DNA of 64,000 nucleotides from Micropterix aruncella (taxonomy: Eukaryota; Arthropoda; Insecta; Lepidoptera; Micropterigidae), in NCBI GenBank assembly GCA_944548615.1, contig OX155967.1:21754752-21818751 (forward strand), read 5' to 3'. A program made the position numbers and the translations under genes. Positions 12,634-22,418 of this stretch are shown piece by piece. The notes beneath the pieces are model-generated. The model saw only the letters and a list, made by a program, of their open reading frames with translations, ran no database searches and had not been told where the DNA came from. Each line of letters starts with the position of its first letter. Positions within the stretch are counted from its first letter, which is position 1.

Positions 12634-13168
12634 AAGTTTTTTTCCACGTGGTTATTTCTAGTTATTTAAAAAAAATCTAAAACAAATAAGAAATACCACA
12701 ATTAGGTGTAATAACATACAAGTAAGTATATTATTTTAAGATTTTAAAAAATCTAATCATTAATGCAAAAAAGTTATAAAAAACTAAAACCCTACTAGGG
12801 TACTAAAAGAAAGTTCGAAAAACGTGTAAGTAACTAAAATGCACAAAATAATGTTTTTCGAATTTATCAGATACAACTATTGCTTTTATACTGACTTTAT
12901 TAATTTCTTCCATTTCACACTATTGTAATACTACATCATTGTAGCAGTAAACGCAATAGTACCTACATTGGAGAATAAAAGTCATTACGTACATAAGAAC
13001 CGTTGTTGTTTCAAATCCCAACTATTAAACATTAACTTTTTGGAGAAATAATGTCACAACTCATATGCTACGTATTTTAGGTCATTGTTGCTCCAAAATA
13101 AAAAATAAAAATTGTCACAATTACCTTTAGTGACGTTGCAACTCCAAGACACGTCTGCTCATGCGGGC

Positions 13169-14134
13169 GGTCACACGCAACTGACCAATAAGACGTTGTT
13201 TCTCCCGGCGGTCGGCTGATTAGCGCCAAAACCATAACGACACTACTACCCTCACACGGAAACTATTCATACTACACAAGTGACAATTACCCACCATGTG
13301 CAGAGGTACTTTAGGCGTTTTTTTGCATACTCAGCTCATTTTTGACAAATTTGCATAAGTGACGTTATTGCACCGTAGGTGCGATATTGTGTTTTATGTT
13401 AAATTATTATAGAAATTACATCTTTAACCCCTAGAGCCCCGATTGGCCGATATCGGCCAAAACACGATTCAGCGTGACGGCCCCGTTTTAATTTTATTTG
13501 TTTTATTTTATTATGTTTTATTATGTTAATATGTTTTATTTTAATTATGGGTACAGTGGTTTAGCAGTAATTAATGTTTTGGTGAGACAGTGTCATAATT
13601 CAATTTTTTTACTAATTTTTACTAAAAATTTTCGGGACATCAACTTGTCAAGGTCACACGCAACTGACCAATAAGACGTTGTTTCTCCCGGCGGTCGGCT
13701 GATTAGCGCCAAAACCATAACGACACTACTACCCTCACACGGAAACTATTCATACTACACAAGTGACAATTACCCACCATGTGCAGAGGTACTTTAGGCG
13801 TTTTTTTGCATACTCAGCTCATTTTTGACAAATTTGCATAAGTGACGTTATTGCACCGTAGGTGCGATATTGTGTTTTATGTTAAATTATTATAGAAATT
13901 ACATCTTTAACCCCTAGAGCCCCGATTGGCCGATATCGGCCAAAACACGATTCAGCGTGACGGCCCCGTTTTAATTTTATTTGTTTTATTTTATTATGTT
14001 TTATTATGTTAATATGTTTTATTTTAATTATGGGTACAGTGGTTTGGCAGTAATGAATGTTTTGGTGAGACAGTGTCATAATTCAATTTTTTTACTAATT
14101 TTTACTAAAAATTTTCGGGACATCAACTTGTCAA
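13169..14134. repeat. 483-bp tandem duplication across the element 1 right end
   Basis: 13169-13651 and 13652-14134 are nearly identical (for example TTTAGCAGTAATTAATG versus TTTGGCAGTAATGAATG). Each unit contains the last part of element 1, its right inverted repeat, about 40 bp of flank and the left part of a TTAA-flanked element. Confidence 0.92.
13350..13387. repeat. Element 1 right terminal inverted repeat
   Basis: This is the reverse complement of the left end with one mismatch, inside the hairpin loop. A second copy at 13833-13870 results from the local tandem duplication. Confidence 0.85.
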
Positions 14135-14161
14135 TCGGCTGAGGGGCCGAGGCCTGAAGGG
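13911..14161. mobile_element. TTAA-flanked MITE, piggyBac-like
   Basis: TTAA at 13907-13910 precedes CCCCTAGAGCCCC, and the other end reads GGCCTGAAGGG followed by TTAA at 14162-14165. The inner words GATTGGCCGA and CGGCTGAGGGGCC extend the inverted similarity. A perfect palindrome, TTGGCCGATATCGGCCAA, lies next to the left end. A truncated left copy starts at 13428, made by the local duplication. TTAA targets are typical of piggyBac. Confidence 0.65.
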
Positions 14162-14165
14162 TTAA

Positions 14166-14767
14166 TAGGATCCTGCTCACATTACTTTAAAACGCCGCAC
14201 TTCTGGTGCACACAACCTCGCGGATCACTACGCTTTTAGCGGGTTTTTTGTCGCCCAGCCCGAGTCAGAAGTGCTGTTCCTCGCGCCATCTTGGAAACAA
14301 TGTTCCCCCTCAATTGCTGTGGCTAGGATGGACAGACTGGAACTGCCTGTAGTTATACCAACTTTAGGAGATTAAAAAAAACTCATGACAACTCATTTAC
14401 AATAAAATAGTAATATTTTTTGTAATATTTATTACATTTATAAAAAATTCTTTTGAACTTGATTTTTTAAGTAAATCTTTTGTTTTTTTTTGTCATGGCA
14501 GGTACACCAGAAGGGTCACTTTTTATTGTGCCGTGCAATACGGCTATTTCTATTATGACAGGTCCAATGTCAAAGCTTTTAGCGATTTTCATTGTTTTCG
14601 AGATATGCTTTAAGATTTTGAACCATGATTACGAAACAACTCAAAAACTGAGTAAGACCAATATAAAAAAAAACACGAGAAATACACGCGAAACATGTTG
14701 CAATGCGTGCAACATATTTTTGAAACATAACATGCCACGCAAATTTGGATTTTTGTTACAATTGATT
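14166..14767. other. Non-coding stretch without recognised features
   Basis: Mostly AT-rich. An open frame from 14480 continues into the Harbinger-like fragment but shows no motif before about 14760; it may be intron-like sequence. Confidence 0.4.
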
Positions 14768-14907
14768 AAATTCTTTATTCAGGTCATCGCTGCACTGCAT
14801 TTTTTTTGGTCATGGTGGTTACCAGGCAACGGTCGGAAATGGGATGCACCTGGGCTTAAGCCAACCGTCCGTCTCCAAATGTCTTCGGGAAGTAGTGGAT
14901 TTTATTA
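14768..14907 (+). pseudogene. PIF/Harbinger (HARBI1-like) transposase N-terminal fragment
   Basis: The frame reads FFIQVIAALHFF, then after a slip in a T run GHGGYQATVGNGMHLG, then LSQPSVSKCLREVVDFIS. This is the helix-turn-helix part that precedes the DDE domain in PIF/Harbinger transposases. The frame changes within the eight-T tract near 14800, so the copy is broken. It ends abruptly where reverse-transcriptase sequence begins. Confidence 0.65.
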
Positions 14908-15730
14908 GTGGACGCTTTTGCCGACGACCTAACTTTTATCACCAGGAGCCCCAAGCAGCTTTCCCTGCTATTACAGAAAGTGGAGCTGTTCTGCGACTGG
15001 TCAGGTTGTATAAAAGTGAAGCCCTCCAAATGTTTTTGCCTTGGACTCGCCCGCATAGACACAAAATTTACTTCCTATGACCCAAAATTGGTCTATAAGG
15101 GCTGTATTATCTCCCTTATAGACCCAAATAACCACTTCAAATTTCTTGGCAGGAAAATCACCTGCCAGGGAAAAGACCTCTCTGGCGATCATGTTATAGA
15201 ATATTTCAGTAGTTGCCTGGAAAAGATAGATGCATTGCTAATTTCTGGCCCTCGTAAGGCGTGGATCTATGACAACTATCTAACTTCACATTTGTCATGG
15301 CCCTTTCTTATTTACGATTTCACCAAAACCCAACTGTCTCGTCTGGATGCACTGGTGACAGCTAGTCTAAAATCCTGGTTGTCCTTAGCCAAACCAGCTA
15401 ACCCCTCGACTCTTCAGGTCCAAACACAATTTTGGGCTGGCTCTAAAACTGCCCTCTCTGCTCTACGCCAACTCCAGAATAACCAAAAATTCGATTCTAA
15501 GCAATTCCAAGGATCCGGAAATATCGAAGCACGTAGTAAGTGGCCGTAGTGAGTCAAATGATCTACAAGCCCGCGTTGACTTCCACAAAAAGTTCCTGCC
15601 AGAATGGCACTGGTCTGGGGTACAACCATGAGAGATGTGGACTTGAAGAAGTCTCTCTTGCGGGGAGATTACGACAGCAATAGCACGGCCCAACGGACTC
15701 TACAAAAATGGAAACAATCCAATACCGGAT
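14908..15730 (+). pseudogene. Non-LTR retrotransposon reverse transcriptase fragment
   Basis: The first 213 codons include AFADDLTFIT, the FADD catalytic box of reverse transcriptases, then KPSKCFCLGL and FKFLGRKIT, which follow the box in non-LTR enzymes, and a thumb-like region. At about 15545 the frame shifts: homologous-looking sequence (NDLQARVDFHKKF) continues in another frame to a stop and then degrades. No 5' part of the polymerase, endonuclease or poly-A tail was seen, so the ends are unclear. The start is a junction with Harbinger-like sequence. Confidence 0.65.
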
Positions 15731-15767
15731 GTTATTTGGGTCTATTTTTTGAAAAACAACAGTGTTA

Positions 15768-15948
15768 ACCCCGGTGCGCACTTGCGGCCTGGCTGCGGCG
15801 GCCAACGAAATACTGCATAATGTATGGAATTGTCATCGACCGCGCGCACTTAAGCCATGCGACCAAGTGTGTGCGGCCACCGGCGATTCCATACATTTTG
15901 CAGTATCTGGTTGGCCGTCGCAGCCAGGCCACAAGTGCGCACCGGGGC
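15768..15948. mobile_element. 181-bp palindromic MITE with TTA duplication (PIF/Harbinger-type)
   Basis: CCCCGGTGCGCACTTG and its reverse complement mark the ends. The arms stay complementary for about 68 bp (CCTGGCTGCG, GGCCAAC, TACTGCA, TGTATGGAAT). TTA lies directly on both sides (15765-15767 and 15949-15951). A 3-bp TTA/TAA duplication is the PIF/Harbinger habit. Confidence 0.8.
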
Positions 15949-15951
15949 TTA

Positions 15952-16474
15952 GAGGTAAGAATGAGCTAAATAAAAGTTTTTATTATTTCAGGAATGGGGA
16001 ACGAGAAGTGAAACATTCGGGAAATAGTTGAAGATATGTTATTTTTGAATGCGGCTTGAAGGACCCGAGACAACATAACGAGGAGACATTTCGCTTAATA
16101 TTTTATTTCGATGTTGAGAATAAATGATCCGATACTAGAGTAGCTAGGTGGGCCTATTTATTTGTAATAGAATAGTGATAGAGAAGTATAAAGAGGGCTA
16201 AAGGAAACTTTTATCATTTCATAGATGCCGAATGAGGAGCGACACGTCCGGCTTATTTAAGATATGCCAACTTTGAATGCAACAAAAGATAACAAAAGGA
16301 CCCGACAAAAGATGAGACAACATAACGCTGATATTTTTTAATGCGGCCTAAAGCACCCGAGAAAACATTTCCCTTGATATTTTACGAATAAATGTTTGTT
16401 GACAATAAAACAATATAACTTTACCTAGTTTTTTTTAATGGTTCAAGAAAAAATATGAAATAAAGAAAAATAAA
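15952..16474. other. Downstream region of the Myb/SANT-like gene, with degenerate internal repeat
   Basis: Similar words recur near 16050 (GCGGCTTGAAGGACCCGAGA) and near 16345 (GCGGCCTAAAGCACCCGAGA). It may be 3' untranslated sequence of the minus-strand gene that ends at 16475. No coding frame is recognised. Confidence 0.4.
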
Positions 16475-17748
16475 CTAATCGCTTGAACGCGTAAGCGCTT
16501 TGGCGATCATTTCGGCGGCTGCTAAGAGCCGTAGCCCTAAACGATCGATGGCCTGTTCTTGCCTTGCAGCCCCGTCTATCATCGCCCTATTCTGAGAGGC
16601 TCTGGCCCCGCGCGGAGTACGACCCCGAGGAGTGCGAGTCTGCGTGTTGCGCATGTGAACGCTCAGCGGACTGCGTTCTGCTGCAGTGCCAACGTTTTGC
16701 GGACTGCCAACACGAACGTTCTGCGGGCTGTACTCCCGCGCGCTCTGCACACCGCTCACGGAATGGGCTTCCACCATCGTCACCTCCACCTTGACGCCTT
16801 CGGCCGATCCTGCCGGCTCCCACCCCTGCGAGGAAATATTTCACTATTAGATTATGAAACCATTCACCTGTCTACTATTTTGTTTTAATGTAACTTACGT
16901 AGTCTGATGTGTCCTGCCGATGGGCCGACTGGGCTGATGGAGCGACCGGCGAGATGGCTCTTCCCTGCTGCACTTCCATCATCGCCTCGAGTGTTTCCTG
17001 CCAATCAACAAAAATAACTATATATGCTGACAATGCTCATGCTACCGTCCTTTTCCCGCAACGCTTAGCGGTTACCAAAAACATTCTTACTGTAAATGTC
17101 ACTCTGGGCACTTCCCGATCCCACTGCATCGACGGTTCGGCTTCCCGCTCTCCGCTCCCTGGTTTCCGATGCAACGGAGTCATCATGTAAAATAATAAAT
17201 AGCTCAATCTTAAAACTCAATAGTAGAATAGTATTTAAAAATTGTATGTAGTTTAAAAAAAAATACGGATTTTGAAACACCCGTGTCATGCTGCTGTTGC
17301 ATGTTAGACGGCCCAGCCACCGGTTCATTTTGCGAAAGCGTTTGGATACGCTGTAAAATAATTTAATTATATTAGTCATTCGTTTTATTTATTGGCAACC
17401 TGACATGTTGATCACAACAAAGCTTTGGTCGTGGTAACCTCTCAACTGCAATACTCACAGTTTCAGTGGTCCCGCGTAGACCGACTATGCTTGACCACCC
17501 TTCTATGGTGACCACAATGTCTTCCGCATCAGTCAGCTTCGCCTCCTTTGGTGGGCCGCCTCCCGTTCTCTGCTGCTCCTTTGTAATCTTACGCAGCTTT
17601 AGTTTGGTCTTCCTGGCTAGCAATTTATACGTCTGAAAGTTTTAACAAGATTTTATTAAAAAATATTCAAAGAAGATTTCCTTTGAAAACACAAGTACCA
17701 TACCTCAAACCAATCTTTGCATTTTCGTCGCTGAAACCGGTTAGCCAT
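16475..17748 (-). CDS. Myb/SANT-like DNA-binding protein (zeste type), six exons, 268 aa
   Basis: Exons on the minus strand are 17704-17748, 17459-17632, 17281-17350, 17091-17158, 16899-16997 and 16475-16825. All phases agree and every junction has GT/AG. The donor of exon 3 (GTGTTT) is weak; those of exons 2, 4 and 5 are strong (GTGAGT, GTAAGA, GTAAGT). The product starts MANRFQRRKCKDWFE, continues LLARKTKLKLRK and RTGGGPP, a basic helix and Gly-rich turn typical of Myb_DNA-bind_5/zeste-like proteins, then a low-complexity middle (PSNMQQQHD) and a C-terminal helix (AIDRLGLRLLAAAEMIAKAL). Usual family members have more residues before the RFQ segment, and that frame stays open upstream of the ATG, so another 5' exon is possible. 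Such proteins are either host regulators or the DNA-binding partner encoded by PIF/Harbinger elements; a Harbinger fragment lies 1.6 kb away. Confidence 0.72.
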
Positions 17749-19687
17749 TATAAACGAAGTCGTTATATTCGGATTCTACTGCATGTTAATATTGGAAACA
17801 CCGCTCTTAATGATGGATGTTTAGTCCGCATCCCTGGCATGCCCCCAGCACCCTTATATGCCTTAGTTCCCACGTTTTAATAAATAAAATACAAACGGAG
17901 CTGCCATGGAATTTACCGACCGGAGTCGGGCCCATCATAATACTATTATTACACTTCTGGAGGGGTGAGCGGTGGATTGTGGACTAACGACTGGCTGTGG
18001 TAGGTTTAGGACAGCAGTCTTGCCACATGTGAGCGTTCACCTTACCACCCATTCACTTCCCCTTCGAAGCCATAGAATTTGAGATGTGGAAATTGCATTT
18101 TTTTCTGGTTTGTTTTCTGGAAAAGCTCTAATTATCTTCACCGTGAATCAGTCAAAATTTTTACCATGCGACCAGCATGCATGGGAATCGGGAGATTAGA
18201 TACGCCTCCTTTCGCTGAGCATCGTTGATTGTTGGACAATTGCATGTGGGCTGATTTTATAAACTTCGTTAGTATTAGGTCTTGTGAACTCTGTGGTGGA
18301 AAAATAAATTTGGCACAATTGTGCCTAATTCATTTTTCCAATTCATTTTTGTAAATTTTCAACGGTTCTTATTGCAAGGAAAAGAGCCTGGCGCTAATGG
18401 GGTGGTTATGCTGCCACTAGCAGCAGTGCGAGACAAAATATCACGGAGGTTATAAGGTCTCCAGTACACGACTTTGGGTGGGCCTGACAAGAGGCTTTTG
18501 GTTAGCAGGCTTGAAGAAAAGTTACTTATCTAGGTCCTAGTAGACTAGAAACAATCTAACATTAGTTGAAGTCCTTGTTATATATTATAGGGCAATAGTG
18601 CCTGTCTCCGCAACTAGATAACTTAACAAGTATCCTTAGTCATTACAGCCGCGACTCCTTCTGTCCTGATGACTTAATAAGTACTGGAGGATAGTTTCTG
18701 TAACAGGAATGTATGTTAGTAACTAAATTTTGGTGAAATGATTTAATGGAGGATATTTCGACACTAGTCATATTCATCTCAATGACATTTCTAAGATGAA
18801 AGATTAAAAAAAAAAAAAGTCAACATTAAGAAATGGAATAATTTATATTAATTATATTAATTTTTATAATACACTTGTAGGTAGCCTTAAAAAACATCAT
18901 TAATAAATTATTATTTAAAAGAAAATTAATAATTAGTTTTTAGTGAATATATCTGAACAAATATAATTACTGTATTCCTTTTAATTTTACCTATTAGGAC
19001 CAGAGCCCTTGCACGCGCCTAAATTATTTATTAAAGCCAATTCCCAATATTTAACGTCTGTTAAGCTTTTCGCCAAGGCACTTGATAATTTTTACTTTAA
19101 AACATTTATCGAAGGTTACATTGTGTGCACAGATATTGGAAGTTGACTTTCATTGTCCACACTGGCCCTATGATTATTTAATCTACTTTTAAGCGGTGTA
19201 GTAGTTTCCGTAACATAAAACGCATTGCAAGTCCTGCACAGTATTTGGTACATAATATTTTTTGAAAGTAACTACAATTGAAAAAGTACCCTGTAAATAT
19301 TGATAAAGTTAGGACTAATAAAATAAATGCTTCGATCTTATAAAGGACATGTTTTACAACGTGCACAACCTCATGACTGTAGCCCCGAATTATTGTTGTA
19401 ACTAGGATAATTTCGTTTACTTTTATTGTGGTGATTTTAAATTAGGAGGTTTACGGAATGAAAAAAATTGGTGTTGTATCTAATGAACCTTTGGTTAATA
19501 GATTGTTCGCAATAATAGGGAATAAAGCTGCTAAAATAGGTCGCAGTTTCTCAGTGCTGGAAAAGTAGGTAGTAATTAGACATATTTTATTCTGATTTAA
19601 ATTAGAAATCAATTTAGGTTTCAGTGTCAATCAATTTAGTTTCAATGAATGTCCCCCCCCCGAAACTGAAGTCTGGATAGGTGCCTG
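17749..19687. other. Unassigned 1.9-kb stretch
   Basis: No recognised protein motif or terminal repeat. Minor A and C homopolymer runs occur near 18807 and 19650. Confidence 0.5.
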
Positions 19688-20208
19688 CATAGAATGCCGG
19701 GGTTGAGTCAGCAGGCCAGATTCCGGGACACCTGGCGCTGTAGTACTAGGAAAAGTGTAATTTTAATTAATACCGCCAAAGTGTTTTGGAAAAGCTTCAA
19801 ATTCAGCAATAGACAGTGGATGTAATAAAGAACTCGAAACAAATGTTTAGACTGCTTAACAATAGAGCGCGTGGCGTCAGCGTTACTCAATACATGTCAC
19901 AAAAATGGAGCACCTGCCAATACGCTGGTACGTATTTGTTGGTAACTATTTTGCATCGGTCCTATGTGCTACGCAATACAATGGACTTCATTTTTGTGGC
20001 ATGTATAGAGTAATAATGACGGCATGCATTCTATTACTAAGCAGTCTGGCCATTTCTTTCGAGCTCTGTGTTGCATCCACTATCTACTGATGAATTGTCA
20101 GCTTTTCCAAAACACTTTGGGGGTACTAATTAAAATTAAACCTTTCATAGTACGCCAGTGCCAGGTATCCCAGAGTCTGGCCTGCTGACTCTACCCCAGT
20201 ATTCTATG
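19688..20208. mobile_element. Foldback-type element with about 140-bp inverted arms
   Basis: The left arm (about 19688-19830) contains CATAGAAT, GAGTCAGCAGGCCAGA, CACCTGGC, TTTAATTTTAATTA and AAAGTGTTTTGGAAAAGCT. The right arm (about 20075-20208) carries the same words as reverse complement in the same order. Arm identity looks roughly 80 percent or more. The 250-bp centre has no recognised coding sequence. I could not define a target duplication. Confidence 0.75.
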
Positions 20209-20363
20209 GCCAAAATACTGTCTGATTTGAAAGTATTCAATTTTATAAAACTCTTGCACTTTTTTGCGCTGCCTCTTGGACTACTGGCCTTGATCAGTAT
20301 TTTCCATCACAGTTCCTCGCGTCAACCGGAGGGTCAATGAGGTACCCCACCTCTGGACCCGGC

Positions 20364-20418
20364 GGGAAAGAACAATCAAGGTCGACCTTCACCGCATGGA
20401 CCTTGATCGTTCTTTCCC
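20364..20418. repeat. 20-bp inverted repeat hairpin
   Basis: GGGAAAGAACAATCAAGGTC at 20364-20383 pairs with 20399-20418 with one mismatch, separated by 15 bp. It could be the remnant of a small foldback element. Confidence 0.75.
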
Positions 20419-20464
20419 ATCACTCGTTTTCTTCTCTTTTCATTTAAGGGCAGGCTATGATATA

Positions 20465-21041
20465 CAGTACCGAGCAAATTAATTGGAACTAGAGTATTTT
20501 TCTACCAAGACGATCTGTGCAGTAATTCAAGTCTGGTTTCACGATGATGAACTGAAAGGAAGCTGTCAAAACCTGCTAAATTCTATACCTACAAGATGAA
20601 AGGTGTTATCAACGCAAAAGGAGGACACATTCTATATTAAAACTATCAATCTATAAATGTGCAGGTTCTGCCAAGGGGCAGAGGAAACTCCCCTGTACCT
20701 CATGTGTGAGTGGGGCCCGCTGATGGGTAAAAGATACACCCACTTGGGAGGTCATTACCTACAACCTGAGAAGGTAAAACAATCTGGCGCCAAAAGCCTG
20801 TTAAGGTTCTTAAATGACACGAGGCTTAGCGCAGAACTATAGTAGGTGGCGAAAACAATATATCAGCAATGGTCGCAGTGTTACAAGGGTCATAAAGACC
20901 TTAGAAAAGCCCCACACAACAAATAAAATAAAATAAAACAATCTATAACTACCAGTACTGTTTTTGTATGTTTATGTCCGAAAAGTGCTTTACTTTTCGA
21001 ATAAAGATTTTTCTTTGTTCCAATTAATTTGCACGGTACTG
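20465..21041. mobile_element. Mariner-like non-autonomous element
   Basis: The left end reads CAGTACCGAGCAAATTAATT and the right end is its reverse complement with one change. Both continue into GGAAC. TA flanks both ends (20463-20464 and 21042-21043), as in Tc1/mariner. It contains no transposase and carries a nested retrotransposon piece. The repeat array starts about 27 bp beyond its right end. Confidence 0.85.
20657..20938 (+). mobile_element. 5'-truncated non-LTR retrotransposon nested in the mariner-like element
   Basis: CAATCTATAA occurs directly before (20647-20656) and directly after (20939-20948), a perfect 10-bp target duplication. The insert ends in an AAATA/AAATAAAA-type A-rich tail. 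The 61-codon frame at its start (CRFCQGAEETPLYLMCEWG, then KSLLRFLNDTRL) matches the C-terminal CCHC-like end found after the RNase H or reverse transcriptase of R1/Jockey-type elements. This is the usual outcome of incomplete reverse transcription. Confidence 0.85.
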
Positions 21042-21213
21042 TAGATATATGATATAGAAAATATTAAACTAATGCTATTTTAATTGAGATAACGATTTGC
21101 TGAAGGAAAATAGAAGTTTCCAATGGTGCTAACTCTTCCCTTTGCCTATGATTCATATGTTCGTGGTGGTCGTAAACAAAATAAAAATATGTTTAATTAT
21201 ATAAAAATCACTT

Positions 21214-21350
21214 ACTATTGTCGTGAAGGTAAAGCCGAATGGTTATACCATTTCCAGGTGGAAGAAAATTAATTCCATTTGCCATAGTAGTGCACGTACG
21301 CAGTAGGTCTCTAGTTTCTTCATATACCTCATCATCGAGGTGGAGTTTAA
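21214..21350 (-). pseudogene. Leftmost type-B exon copy, interrupted by a TTAA element
   Basis: The donor-side part of the exon is present, but a TTAA-targeted insertion splits it within its TTTAAAC sequence. The remaining few exon bases and the acceptor lie after 21656. This unit lies at the edge of the array and is the only copy with this insertion. Confidence 0.75.
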
Positions 21351-21656
21351 CCCCTTGAGTATGATACGACCAAATCTGGTTGTGAAACAATTATCCGTTG
21401 AGTATGATAAGACCAGATCTGGTTTTGCGTTTTTTTCACTTCTTTGACGTTCTCATATTTATTCATAATTATCTAATTGTTTTACAAAATGATATTTCAA
21501 TATTCTATATTCGAAATTTCAATGCAATCATTGTGCAGTTGTTCTTTTTATGATTGGTGTAGTAGTTTCGTAGTTATAGTACTTTAAGGTCGATGTCGCC
21601 GAAAATCCTGCAAAAGAGACAGATGCATCCATGAAAATACCCATTTACTCCAAGGG
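21351..21656. mobile_element. 306-bp TTAA-flanked MITE (piggyBac-like)
   Basis: TTAA at 21347-21350 and 21657-21660 flanks ends CCCCTTGAGTA and TACTCCAAGGG (inverted). The other array units lack it and have a single TTAA at this place, which confirms the ends precisely. Internally, TTGAGTATGATA.GACCA is repeated twice. Confidence 0.88.
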
Positions 21657-21826
21657 TTAAACGAACTAATAATGATAAATTTAAAAAATAAAATTGACAA
21701 AAAAGAGAATCCGAAACGACGTACAGTATTGTGCAAATTGTTGGAATCATAGGAAATTGTTATAGTAAAATCGTTTATTGCTTGTAAAATAATGGGCCCG
21801 ATTGAGTTTCTTTGTGAACTATAACT

Positions 21827-22067
21827 AAAATTGGTCCAAGCGAACGAGACAGAGCAATACGTTAGAGCGGAATATGAAACGGACGATCGTCGATAAATAC
21901 TACCTGCCGAACTTATATTCGTCCGAATAAATTCGAGCATATTTCGTGCGGTGTAAGATTCAGATGCTTTGACCTTGGCGGGCAATTTTATTGCAAAAAA
22001 GGGACAACCGGTCATCACACATTCCGCTTTAGCGTATTGCCCTGTCTCGTTCACACGGACTAATTTT
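21827..22067. mobile_element. MITE-like inverted-repeat segment of the 755-bp module (first of 17 copies)
   Basis: The left side (AAAATTGGTCC, GAACGAGACAGAGCAATACG, AGCGGAAT) and the right side (ATTCCGCTTTAGCGTATTG, CTGTCTCGTTC, GGACTAATTTT) are imperfect inverted repeats of about 46 bp. Identical segments recur in all later 755-bp modules. It probably inserted in the ancestral intron before amplification. The type-C intron jumps from GGTCC straight to TTGGTTATATAAAAATC, so this segment is absent there. The 92-codon frame across it is not convincing as a gene. Confidence 0.6.
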
Positions 22068-22278
22068 CGATTTTACTTCATGAAGAAACGCAATCGAGCT
22101 CAATATTTTTACAAAATTATGCAACTTATGCAACTTAATGCTATTTTAATTGAGATAACGATTTGCTGAAGGAAAATAGTTTCCAATGGTGCTAACTCTT
22201 CCCTTTGCCTATGATTCATATGTTCGTGGTGGTCGTAAACAAAATAAAAATATGTTTAATTATATAAAAATCACTTAC

Positions 22279-22418
22279 TATTGTCGTGAAGGTAAAGCCG
22301 AATGGTTATACCATTTCCAGGTGGAAGAAAATTAATTCCATTTGCCATAGTAGTGCACGTACGCAGTAGGTCTCTAGTTTCTTCATATACCTCATCATCG
22401 AGGTGGAGTTTAAACGAA
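22279..22418 (-). pseudogene. Type-B exon copy, HORMA-domain-like (representative of 18)
   Basis: On the minus strand a 140-bp segment is bounded by TTATTAG (acceptor) and GTAAGTG (donor). Its frame reads FKLHLDDEVYEETRDLLRTC and then TMANGINFLPPGNGITIRLY, LHDN. The pattern of LLR, M.N, LP and T.RLY..D resembles the C-terminal part of the HORMA domain core in HORMAD1/Hop1-type meiotic chromosome proteins. No other exon of such a gene is in the window, so each copy is an isolated exon fragment. The HORMA assignment rests on pattern recognition alone. Confidence 0.5.

Larger units (their letters stand above)
9357..13383. mobile_element. Element 1: DNA transposon with a DUF7869-like transposase
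   Basis: The outer inverted repeats match over 38 bp with one mismatch if the outer ATAT is counted (9353-9390 and 13350-13387). ATAT on both sides may instead be a 4-bp target duplication, giving 34-bp inverted repeats starting CGCACCTA; the palindromic ATAT prevents a decision. Near each end lies a further AGTGACGTTG word (about 9580 and 13130), a probable subterminal transposase site. The interior carries one gene on the minus strand. Element 2 in this window encodes a relative. A 4-bp duplication would be compatible with the Sola superfamily, which is inference. Confidence 0.8.

Noticed and set aside
16559..16888. Plus-strand frames of 76-109 codons
   Set aside because: They are antisense to the last exon of the Myb/SANT-like gene, in GC-rich sequence.
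21584..22054. 92-156 codon frame repeated in the 755-bp module (starts MNETGQ)
   Set aside because: It covers an inverted-repeat MITE-like segment, has no recognised domain and varies in length between units. It is better explained as non-coding.
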